The notes under the pieces: model-generated
Told to the model about the DNA's origin: nothing
Database searches by the model: none
What the model saw: only the letters and a program-made list of their open reading frames with translations
Shown here: piece after piece, positions 44,269 through 51,430 of the stretch
Layout: each line of letters opens with the position of its first letter
How positions within the stretch are numbered: the first letter of the stretch is position 1
Source: Desulfotignum sp.
GTDB taxonomy: Bacteria; Desulfobacterota; Desulfobacteria; Desulfobacterales; Desulfobacteraceae
DNA length: 64,000 nt
Assembly (NCBI GenBank): GCA_011390335.1
Contig: JAABSO010000003.1
Location: 1 to 64,000 of the forward strand
Direction: 5' to 3'
Made by a program: the position numbers and the translations under genes

Positions 44269-44281
44269 CTGCAGCCCGTTA

Positions 44282-44470
44282 TCAGATGACGGTTTCGATC
44301 CAGTCCATCACTTCCTGCTCATGGGGGTCATTGGCGATCGATCTGGACTGACGGCGGCATTCTTCGGCAAAACCTTTGCGCCGGGTGTCCGGTACCCAAA
44401 TCTGCAATGGCCTGAGTCCCATAGCACGCAATGCTTCCCGATGCTTTTGTACTCTTTTTGCGACACCCAT
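44282..44470 (-). CDS. DUF3018 / MazE-like antitoxin, orphan
   Basis: A 62-residue protein that starts MGVAKRVQKHREALRAMGLR and continues PLQIWVPDTRRKGFAEECRR, the hallmark of the DUF3018 antitoxin MazE family. The ATG at 44470 has AGGAGG at ideal spacing. In this family a MazF/PemK toxin gene normally follows. Here the DNA downstream is the decayed ugpE fragment on the other strand, so no toxin is present. Confidence 0.82.
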   Translation of the reverse strand: MGVAKRVQKHREALRAMGLRPLQIWVPDTRRKGFAEECRRQSRSIANDPHEQEVMDWIETVI

Positions 44471-44754
44471 CTTTGTCCTCCTGATCCTGTTATCCAATAT
44501 TATTACATGATACTCATGAAAAGTTGAAGTCAAGGGCAATTCATGGACTGCATACCCTTTTTATCAGGCGATGAGGTTCGGGATCCAGGCGTTTCTGACC
44601 TATCTGCACAGCGGTCCGGTCATTATTGCTGAATTTTACCCGAAGCGTGTCATCTGATTTTTAATTGTATTTTATTGTTACTGAATGTAATATTTACAGG
44701 CTATTGTCAATGGAATAGAACAGGAATGACACATACAACAGACAGGAGTTTGAT

Positions 44755-45129
44755 TTGAAAACATTGATCGTTGCGGCGCATGGCAGCCGTCAGAAAGCCT
44801 CTGCTGCCGAGGTTGCGGCCCTGGCCCAAAAACTGGACGACAAGGTCAAAGCAGATGGTTCAAAAGATATTCAGCAGGTGGTGCATGCATTTTTGCAGTT
44901 CTGCGAGCCATCGATAGAAACAGTCATCCAGGAGGTGGTGGACAGCGGGGTGGACGAGGTAGTGATCTTTCCATTTTTCATTTCCGCCGGCAGCCATGTG
45001 CAGACAGATATTCCACAGGCTGTTGAAAAAGCCCGGCAGCGGTATCCAGACGTGCAGTTTCACATCACCAGGCACCTGGGAATCCTGGATGCCATTGAAG
45101 ATCTCATTTTAAAAGAGGTGACCGGCTGA
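44755..45129 (+). CDS. cbiX: Sirohydrochlorin cobaltochelatase (CbiX-small)
   Basis: A 124-residue cytoplasmic chelatase. The N-terminus TLIVAAHGSRQKAS and the later VVIFPFFISAGSHVQTDIP give the two metal-binding His regions of CbiX, which inserts cobalt (or iron, in SirB) into sirohydrochlorin on the way to cobamides or siroheme. Size fits the homodimeric short form. The start is a TTG at 44755 with CAGGAG upstream; no ATG gives the full N-terminus. No other corrin gene is in the window. The amidotransferase gene follows four bases later. Confidence 0.9.
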   Translation: MKTLIVAAHGSRQKASAAEVAALAQKLDDKVKADGSKDIQQVVHAFLQFCEPSIETVIQEVVDSGVDEVVIFPFFISAGSHVQTDIPQAVEKARQRYPDVQFHITRHLGILDAIEDLILKEVTG

Positions 45130-45133
45130 CATC

Positions 45134-45868
45134 ATGAAGCAACCAACAATTCTGATTGTAAAGACCGGGGATACGTTTGCCGACCTTATCAGTTCATACG
45201 GGAATTTTGAAGACTGGATCCGCCATGGCCTGGGCGTGGGGAAGGAGCAGGTCCGGGTGGTCAATGCCCTGGCATTCGAACCGCTGCCTGAACCCGGCAC
45301 CTTCGACGGGGCCGTGATCGCCGGTTCCCATGCCATGGTCACCCAGAATCTGGACTGGAGCCTTGCGGTGGAGGCGTGGCTTGCCCCGGTGGTGACGGCC
45401 GGGGTACCGGTCCTGGGCATCTGTTACGGGCATCAGCTCCTGGCAAAGGCCATGGGCGGCAAGGTGGATTTTCACCCCGGGGGCCTGGAAATCGGTACCA
45501 CACCCATCACCCTGACCGCCGATGCCCTGTCAGATCCCCTGCTCCAGGGGCTGCCTCCGGTTTTCAACGCCCATACCTGCCATTCCCAGACCGTGCTGAC
45601 CCTGCCCCCCGGGGCGGTGAATCTGGCGGAAAACTCCCATGAACCCCATCATGCTTTCCGCCTGGGCCACGCTGCCTGGGGGGTGCAGTTTCACCCGGAA
45701 TATACCCATGCCATCATGGCCGGGTACATCCACAGCATGTCGCCGGTGATCCAGGCCCTGGGTAAGGATCCGGCGCAGGTGCAAAAGCAGGTGACCGATA
45801 CACCCGAGGCCGGACAGGTGCTGGTGCGGTTTGTCGCTCTGTGCAACAATGGCCACATGGCGCATTGA
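45134..45868 (+). CDS. Class I glutamine amidotransferase
   Basis: A 244-residue protein of the GMP-synthase-like GATase1 group. The nucleophile elbow is LGICYGHQLLAKAMGG and the catalytic His-Glu pair is GVQFHPEYTHAIM. The fold is complete and no synthetase domain is attached, so it either hydrolyses gamma-glutamyl compounds or feeds ammonia to a partner. It sits in an apparent operon with cbiX. Partner not identified. Confidence 0.88.
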   Translation: MKQPTILIVKTGDTFADLISSYGNFEDWIRHGLGVGKEQVRVVNALAFEPLPEPGTFDGAVIAGSHAMVTQNLDWSLAVEAWLAPVVTAGVPVLGICYGHQLLAKAMGGKVDFHPGGLEIGTTPITLTADALSDPLLQGLPPVFNAHTCHSQTVLTLPPGAVNLAENSHEPHHAFRLGHAAWGVQFHPEYTHAIMAGYIHSMSPVIQALGKDPAQVQKQVTDTPEAGQVLVRFVALCNNGHMAH

Positions 45869-45899
45869 CAATATGAGATGACATATGATGTGGTCCTGG

Positions 45900-46004
45900 T
45901 CATGATGAACTGTATGACCGGTGCCGGTTCATCAGGCTGCCAATGATTATGCCGCCCACAATGGCGATGATGGGGGCCACCAGTGCCAGGCCGGTAAGCC
46001 CCAT
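45900..46004 (-). CDS. Possible 34-residue single-membrane peptide
   Basis: A short frame starting MGLTGLALVAPIIAIVGGII with a positively charged tail (MNRHRSYSSS), the plan of a small membrane protein. An AAGGA lies upstream at longer than ideal spacing. It sits between the amidotransferase gene and the promoter of the phosphatase operon, where nothing else is encoded. No family is recognised and it could be chance. Confidence 0.3.
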   Translation of the reverse strand: MGLTGLALVAPIIAIVGGIIIGSLMNRHRSYSSS

Positions 46005-46018
46005 CTGTGATATTTTCC

Positions 46019-46048
46019 TTGACAATAAGTATCTTCTCGTCCTACTAA
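46019..46048 (+). promoter_or_regulatory. Candidate sigma70 promoter of the partner-switching operon
   Basis: TTGACA at 46019-46024 and TACTAA at 46043-46048 are separated by 18 bases. They lie about 145 bases upstream of the phosphatase gene and 50 bases upstream of the small frame at 46097. Confidence 0.4.
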
Positions 46049-46096
46049 ACACACGCCATGCAGCAGGCAATGGGTATACAAAAAGGGGATGGTGGT

Positions 46097-46207
46097 GTGA
46101 GAAACCCAAGGACCAAAAAAGATTTTCTGTTCGTCGCCGAACAATTGCGCCAAAATGGCATTATTCAAAGCATTTCCGACTACATGGAGTTTTATGCCCC
46201 GCTTTAG
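46097..46207 (+). CDS. Small hydrophilic protein overlapping the phosphatase start
   Basis: A 36-residue frame starting at a GTG with AAGGGGAT upstream. It reads RNPRTKKDFLFVAEQLRQNG and then SISDYMEFYAPL before a stop. The composition and helix-like pattern look like real protein, and its end overlaps the phosphatase start by 14 bases, which suggests coupling. ATGs at 46058 and 46070 would lengthen it. No family is recognised. Confidence 0.4.
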   Translation: MRNPRTKKDFLFVAEQLRQNGIIQSISDYMEFYAPL

Positions 46208-48164
46208 AAAAACCAGGAAACACGGTCTGGCTTTTCGCCTGTCCCTGCTCATCCTCACCAGCACCACACTGATCTTCCTGGCTGCTTTTGGATACAACCA
46301 CTATCATTCGCGGCAGCTTGTTTTGAAGAACGTGCAGGAAGTGGCCATGAACCGGGCCCAATCTGTTGTGCTGCAGATTGAAACCAGGCTGCGCTCTGTA
46401 GAGGGGCTTCCCCGGATGGTTTCACGACATCTGGAAAATAAGCTGGTAAAAGAAGATCTGCTGCTTTCCCTGGTCCATGATATGGTGGCAAGCTCTCCGG
46501 AAATTTTCGGGGCGTCCGCAGCTTTTGAGCCCCATGCATTCGATCCGGCCCGGCGTTTCTACGCGCCCTATTATTATCATGCAAAAGACGGGGAAGTGTC
46601 TTTTGTCCAGCTGGGCAGCGAATCCTACAACTACTTTCTCTGGGACTGGTATATGATTCCCAGGGAGCTCGACCAGCCGGTGTGGAGTGAACCCTACTTC
46701 GATGAAGGAGGGGGCGGCATCCTCATGGCTACCTATTCTCATCCGTTTTACGAGATGTCCGGGGAGCTAAGGAGGTTCCGGGGAGTGGTAACAGCCGACA
46801 TCTCTCTTGATGCGCTGGTTGTCGAGATTGGCAACATTTCCCTGTATAAGACAGGCTATGCATTCTTGATCAGCCGCAACGGCGCTTTTCTGGCCCATCC
46901 GGACAAGGAGCGGATCATGCGGGAAAGCATCTTCAGCATGGCGGCTGCAAGCGAGCTGCCGGAATTGCGGACCATCGGGAGAAAAATGGTCCAGGGACAG
47001 TCCGGGTTTGCCGCTGTCAACAGCGTGCATGCGGACAGCCGCTCCCTGCTGGCCTACGCGCCGGTTGCACCTGCAGGCTGGTCCGTAGGGGTGATGATCC
47101 CGGAGCACGAACTGTTTGCCGATGTAAGGAGCCTCAACCGCATGGTGCTGGTTATCGGGGCTGCAGGGTTTACTTTGCTCCTCCTGGTGGTGGTGGCGAT
47201 CGCACGGTCCATCACGCGGCCTCTGCACAGCCTGGTCCGCACAACTGCGGAAATTGCCAAAGGAAATCTGGAGGTGGAACTGCCGGTGGTGCGTTCAAAT
47301 GATGAAGTACAGGTGCTGACCCGTTCAGTGGACGAAATGCGCCTGGCCCTTAAGGAATACATCGCAGACATCACTGAAACCAGCAGGGCAAAGGAACGTA
47401 TAGAGAGCGAGCTCAAGATCGCGCGTGCCATCCAGATGAACTTTCTTCCCAAGCACTTTCCGCCTTTCCCGGAACAACCGGCATTTGATCTGTTTGCCAC
47501 ATTGGAATCTGCAAGGGAAGTGGGTGGGGACCTGTACGATTTTTTCATGTTCGATGACTGCCATCTTTTCTTCTCAGTGGGCGATGTCTCGGACAAAGGT
47601 GTGCCGGCAGCCCTGTTCATGGCGGTGACCAAGACGCTTATGAAAGGCATCGTGGAGCAGGGGATGACCCCGGCAGATGTCCTGGAAAAGGTGAATTTCG
47701 AATTGTGTCAGAACAACGAATCGGCAATGTTCGTCACGGTTGCCTGCGGCATACTCGACATTTCTACCGGTGAATTGATCTATTCCAATGCCGGCCATAA
47801 TCCCCCGGTTTTGCTGCGTTCGAAAGGCGCTCCAAAGATGCTGCCGATGCCGCCGGGCAGGGTCCTGGGAGTACTGGAGGATGATATTTTTATCAACCGC
47901 ACCATTCAGCTTAGCCCCGGAGACAGGCTGCTGTTCTATACGGACGGGGTGACCGAGGCCATGGATAATGAGCTGAATCTTTTTTCCGAGGACCGGCTTC
48001 TGGAAGAAATGGCCGACATGACCCGGGCCGAGCCGAGGCAGATGGTGGAACAGCTTATGGCAGCCGTTCACGCCCATGCAGCAGGTGCGGACCAGTCCGA
48101 TGACATCACCATGCTGGCCCTGCACTACAAGGGAACATCGGCTTTAGCTAAAAACACCAAATAG
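46194..48164 (+). CDS. RsbU/SpoIIE-type PP2C phosphatase with Cache sensor and HAMP
   Basis: A 656-residue inner-membrane sensor phosphatase. A first membrane segment at about 15-35 (LSLLILTSTTLIFLAAFGY), a periplasmic dCache-like domain to about 315, and a second segment near 320-340 (VLVIGAAGFTLLLLVVVAIA) are followed by HAMP (SITRPLHSLVRTTAEIAKG). The PP2C domain (about 410-645) has AREVGGDLYDFF and FFSVGDVSDKGVPAALFMA with the metal aspartates, and DRLLFYTDGVTEA. Such proteins dephosphorylate a STAS protein when they sense a ligand; the STAS gene follows. The ATG at 46194 has GGAG upstream. Confidence 0.92.
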   Translation: MPRFRKTRKHGLAFRLSLLILTSTTLIFLAAFGYNHYHSRQLVLKNVQEVAMNRAQSVVLQIETRLRSVEGLPRMVSRHLENKLVKEDLLLSLVHDMVASSPEIFGASAAFEPHAFDPARRFYAPYYYHAKDGEVSFVQLGSESYNYFLWDWYMIPRELDQPVWSEPYFDEGGGGILMATYSHPFYEMSGELRRFRGVVTADISLDALVVEIGNISLYKTGYAFLISRNGAFLAHPDKERIMRESIFSMAAASELPELRTIGRKMVQGQSGFAAVNSVHADSRSLLAYAPVAPAGWSVGVMIPEHELFADVRSLNRMVLVIGAAGFTLLLLVVVAIARSITRPLHSLVRTTAEIAKGNLEVELPVVRSNDEVQVLTRSVDEMRLALKEYIADITETSRAKERIESELKIARAIQMNFLPKHFPPFPEQPAFDLFATLESAREVGGDLYDFFMFDDCHLFFSVGDVSDKGVPAALFMAVTKTLMKGIVEQGMTPADVLEKVNFELCQNNESAMFVTVACGILDISTGELIYSNAGHNPPVLLRSKGAPKMLPMPPGRVLGVLEDDIFINRTIQLSPGDRLLFYTDGVTEAMDNELNLFSEDRLLEEMADMTRAEPRQMVEQLMAAVHAHAAGADQSDDITMLALHYKGTSALAKNTK

Positions 48165-48182
48165 ATAGCAAAGGAATATAAA

Positions 48183-48518
48183 ATGGAGTGCACAAGTCAT
48201 AAAGAGAACAAGGCAGTTGTCATAAAGGTAACCGGCCGGCTGGATGCTGTTACGGCCCCGGAATTCGACAAGGCATGCGGTAACTGGATCGACCAGGGCG
48301 AAACATGCCTGGTGGTTGACCTCGCCGGGGTAGAATACATCAGCAGCGCTGGGCTGCGCTGCTTTTTAGTCCTGCATAAGCGGCTCAAGGCCGTCGCCGG
48401 CACCCTGGATTTGTCCGGGTTGCAGGGCATGGTCCAGGAGGTGTTTGATATCTCCGGCTTTGCAACCCTTTTCCCGGTGCATCCTTCCCTGGAGAAGGCC
48501 ATTGAAGCCACAGGATGA
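48183..48518 (+). CDS. STAS-domain anti-sigma factor antagonist
   Basis: A 111-residue protein of the SpoIIAA/RsbV type. The phosphorylation loop VEYISSAGLRCFLVLHKRL has serines 54 and 55 just before AGL. In the family, the unphosphorylated form binds the RsbW-like kinase and frees its target. The gene lies between the phosphatase and kinase genes, as in classic partner-switching operons, and overlaps the kinase start by 17 bases. Confidence 0.92.
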   Translation: MECTSHKENKAVVIKVTGRLDAVTAPEFDKACGNWIDQGETCLVVDLAGVEYISSAGLRCFLVLHKRLKAVAGTLDLSGLQGMVQEVFDISGFATLFPVHPSLEKAIEATG

Positions 48519-48936
48519 ATCAAGGCTGACATGGTTAAGCCTCCCCGGCAAGATTGAATCCCTGGCACAATTCCGCGATTTTGTCCTGGGGCGTGCCGAA
48601 GCCGCGGATCTGTCCGAAACGGTTCAGACAAGGATTGATCTGGTTCTGGAAGAGATACTGATCAATACCTTCAACTATGCTTTTGAAGACGGGCAGGCCG
48701 GGACAGTGTCTGTGGGTTGCACTCAGATGCCGGACAAAAAAAGCTTCCTGTTGCGCGTCACCGATTCTGGCCGCCCCTTCGATCCCCTGGGACAGACCTC
48801 GCCCGACACCACCCGTGATGTGGGCGACCGTGAAGTGGGCGGACTGGGGATCCACCTGGCCAGGCAGGTGAGCAGCGATATGGTTTACAATCATCAGGAC
48901 GGTCATAACGTACTGGATATCTATTTCCGGGCATAA
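48502..48936 (+). CDS. RsbW-like serine kinase / anti-sigma factor
   Basis: A 144-residue GHKL ATPase. The N box is LVLEEILINTFNYAFED, the G1 region VTDSGRPFDPLG and the G2 region GGLGIHLARQVSSDMVY. All are intact. The best start is the TTG at 48502 with GGAGAAGG just upstream, inside the STAS gene; no ATG is available in this part of the frame. No sigma factor gene is nearby, so the target may be another protein, perhaps linked to the genes that follow. The GNAT fusion protein at 51430 has a related domain. Confidence 0.85.
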   Translation: MKPQDESRLTWLSLPGKIESLAQFRDFVLGRAEAADLSETVQTRIDLVLEEILINTFNYAFEDGQAGTVSVGCTQMPDKKSFLLRVTDSGRPFDPLGQTSPDTTRDVGDREVGGLGIHLARQVSSDMVYNHQDGHNVLDIYFRA

Positions 48937-49062
48937 TTTCCACACGGTAGAATGCTTTTGTCCTGATGAGCGGATCATTTTTTTCACCACACCCGGAACA
49001 GAAGATAACGGATATGTCCGGGCGCGTTTTCAAAGGGAAGCCTTGCATTTTATAGATTTTCT

Positions 49063-49092
49063 TTTGACAAAAAAAGTTAAAAAAAGTATTTG
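49063..49092 (+). promoter_or_regulatory. Candidate sigma70 promoter of the ThiF/PP-loop cluster
   Basis: TTGACA at 49063-49068 and TATTTG at 49087-49092 are 18 bases apart in an A/T-rich stretch, 44 bases before the ThiF-like gene. The stretch separates the partner-switching operon from the next cluster, so the latter can be transcribed on its own. Confidence 0.45.
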
Positions 49093-49135
49093 AAGACCAA
49101 GTTAAGTATTTTTTACAGGCATAGAGGAAAAATAA

Positions 49136-49984
49136 ATGCTCAGAGGTTTTAGAGCATGGTTGGAAAACGAGGCACATGTAATGAAAATGGATTACGACAC
49201 CTGTTACCTACGTAATATCGGGCTTTTCACGGAAGAGCAGCAGGCCCGTCTCCGAAAGGCAAAAGTGGTGGTTGCCGGGGTTGGCGGCGTGGGTGGAATC
49301 GAGGCACTGACCCTTGCCAAGATGGGTATTGGAGAATTGACGATTTTTGATCCGGGGGTGTTTGATGAGCCGGATATGAACCGCCAGATCGGTGCACTGA
49401 GATCCAATATTGGGCGCAATAAGGCAAAGGCCACGGCCGAGCTCTTGAAAGAGGTCAATCCGTTCATGCAGGTCAATGCGCTGGATTATGCACCTGCAAG
49501 CGAAATCGAACTGGATGCCTTGATAGAGGGAGCGGATGTGGCGATTGATGCGATTGACTACCTGGGGTTTGACTATAAGGCGACATTTGCGCAGTGTGTG
49601 AGGCGGGCGGGACTGTATAACTTCACGGCACCGATCTCGGGACTGGGGAGCGCCCTGATCATTCTCGATCCGCAGGGCATGACGTTGGAGGAACTTTATG
49701 ATGCGCCCTCCGACTGCACGCTCTGGCCAACCTATAAACTGCCGCTTGACAGGCTGCTGGGGCCGGATCGTTTCGGCAGCCTGGTGCGTGATATGCTGGA
49801 AGGGCGGCGGGGATATCTTTCCAACTGTGCAGGGATTGCCATGCTCAATGGCGGCTTGGTGGCGACGGAGATTGCCTTATTGATTTGCGGGATGCGCTCT
49901 CCCTCGGAGCTCGTGTGTGCGCCCCAGGCGGTCTATGTGGATTTGCTGCAGCGGAAATTTGAGACGATCGATCTGAAGGCATGA
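49136..49984 (+). CDS. ThiF/MoeB/HesA-family E1-like adenylating enzyme
   Basis: A 282-residue E1-like protein. The ATP site is KVVVAGVGGVGGIEALTLA, followed by LTIFDPGVFDEPDMNRQIGA with the Asp and the Asn-Arg-Gln motif used for adenylation. There are no CxxC zinc pairs and no obvious catalytic cysteine domain, unlike MoeB. Such enzymes activate a C-terminal carboxylate of a small protein or of a peptide or amino acid; no ubiquitin-like partner gene is visible. The ATG at 49136 follows GAGGA at good spacing. It is the first gene of a compact cluster and lies 12 bases before the PP-loop gene. Confidence 0.87.
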   Translation: MLRGFRAWLENEAHVMKMDYDTCYLRNIGLFTEEQQARLRKAKVVVAGVGGVGGIEALTLAKMGIGELTIFDPGVFDEPDMNRQIGALRSNIGRNKAKATAELLKEVNPFMQVNALDYAPASEIELDALIEGADVAIDAIDYLGFDYKATFAQCVRRAGLYNFTAPISGLGSALIILDPQGMTLEELYDAPSDCTLWPTYKLPLDRLLGPDRFGSLVRDMLEGRRGYLSNCAGIAMLNGGLVATEIALLICGMRSPSELVCAPQAVYVDLLQRKFETIDLKA

Positions 49985-49996
49985 GGGGAAGGGGAT

Positions 49997-51430
49997 ATGG
50001 GTATCGGTATTGAATGGGTACTGCAATCGCGCTGGAAACCGGTCTTGACCGAATCCGGCTGGAAAGTGCTTTATTACGGAGTGCGTAATCCGCCATATCA
50101 GCGCGAGGTCGGATTGCCGGTGTCCGAGACGTTCGCTGCATGGGCGCAGGATCCTGCACAGGCTTCTGATGTTCCGGACGCTTCCGAAATCGAAACACTG
50201 GTTTCGAAGGGCGTGCTTGTAAAGCCGGGACGGAGGCGAACGGATGTTACACCTGATACGATGCAGACCTGCGTGCGCTGCGTGAATAATGATTATGTCA
50301 TTCCCGGACTTGAGTTTGATGACACCGGGGTTTGTGCGCTTTGTCAATGTTATGCCCAGGCCCCCATGCAAGGAGGGCGTTCTGCATTTGCCACGGTCTC
50401 TGAAGCAAAATTGCTGAAAATGGCCGAAAAAAACACGCACGCGCGTTTTGATTGCATGGTTTTCTACACAGGAGGGAAGGACTCATCCTATCTGTTGTGG
50501 CTGCTGGCCCGGCGCTTGAAGCTGCGGACAATGGCGGCGTTCTGGAATATGCCCTACTGCAGTGAAGCAGCCTATGCGAATATACGTCGTGCCCGCAAGC
50601 GGATGCCTGAAGTGGAGTTTGTGGAATGGTCACTTCCGAATGCAATGGTCCGCAAGGCCATGAAAGCCAAATGGCAGGAGCATGGCTGGCCTTGCCTGTG
50701 TCCGACCGCGGCCTTCCCTACCTTGTATCCGCTGGCGGCACAACTGCGCATTCCCTATGTCTTTCTCGGCATTGAAGATGTGCAGGCGGCCGTGCTTGAT
50801 TATGTGGTAACCGATCCGGCGGCACCCGCGCCTTCGCCTGTTTCCGAGCGGGATTATACATTGTCATTTTTAACGAGCAGGACTACGCCGCGTGAATTGA
50901 CCTCGCCCATGATCTGGCCCGATGAAATGCGTAATTATCATGCGGCTGTATGCCGGGCCTTGCCGGGGCTTTTTGATAACCTGGCCCAGTTGGTGGAGAC
51001 TGCCAGACGAGATCCGTCAATAGATATACCTCTCATTGGACGACTCAGTACCAATGAAGAATACGGGACCTGGGATCAAGCCCGCCGGGTGATTGAAGAA
51101 GAGATGGGATGGCAGGCACCGGCAGGGCAACACGGGTTGCTGCACACAAGCTGCGCCATTGAGACCGTCAAAGATTATCTGCAATTCCAGCGTTTCAAGT
51201 CGATGCGGACGGTATTCATGCCCCAGTCGATTATCGAGCTGAGCGCCGCCGTGTTCTTCGGCCTGACAGAACGAGATGATGCGTTACGTTCAGTACAGGA
51301 ACTTGGCTACTGGAAACCGCCGGCCATGTTGGGGACCTTGATCAAGGATCTGGATGTTTCGCATTCTGATATGGCATGCGAAAGTACCGAACTGCATTAC
51401 AGTCTTGGTGATTGGAAAGTATCCACCTGA
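49997..51430 (+). CDS. PP-loop ATPase, N-acetyl sugar amidotransferase-like
   Basis: A 477-residue enzyme. Residues about 90-120 carry two cysteine pairs (CVRCVNND and CALCQC) around EFDDTGV, as in the WbpG/PseA sugar amidotransferases. The PP-loop at about 155 reads VFYTGGKDSSYLLWLLARR, so ATP adenylation of a substrate is expected. WbpG-type enzymes need HisH- and HisF-like partners to supply ammonia; none is near, so sulfur or another nucleophile is possible. The N-terminal 85 residues and the long C-terminal part are outside the usual family. Its stop overlaps the next start (TGATG). Confidence 0.8.
   Translation: MGIGIEWVLQSRWKPVLTESGWKVLYYGVRNPPYQREVGLPVSETFAAWAQDPAQASDVPDASEIETLVSKGVLVKPGRRRTDVTPDTMQTCVRCVNNDYVIPGLEFDDTGVCALCQCYAQAPMQGGRSAFATVSEAKLLKMAEKNTHARFDCMVFYTGGKDSSYLLWLLARRLKLRTMAAFWNMPYCSEAAYANIRRARKRMPEVEFVEWSLPNAMVRKAMKAKWQEHGWPCLCPTAAFPTLYPLAAQLRIPYVFLGIEDVQAAVLDYVVTDPAAPAPSPVSERDYTLSFLTSRTTPRELTSPMIWPDEMRNYHAAVCRALPGLFDNLAQLVETARRDPSIDIPLIGRLSTNEEYGTWDQARRVIEEEMGWQAPAGQHGLLHTSCAIETVKDYLQFQRFKSMRTVFMPQSIIELSAAVFFGLTERDDALRSVQELGYWKPPAMLGTLIKDLDVSHSDMACESTELHYSLGDWKVST

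Noticed and set aside
44544..44660. Plus-strand frame reading YPFYQAMRFGIQAFLTYLHS before a stop
   Set aside because: It looks protein-like and could be the tail of a lost gene, but I cannot assign a family and there is no start.
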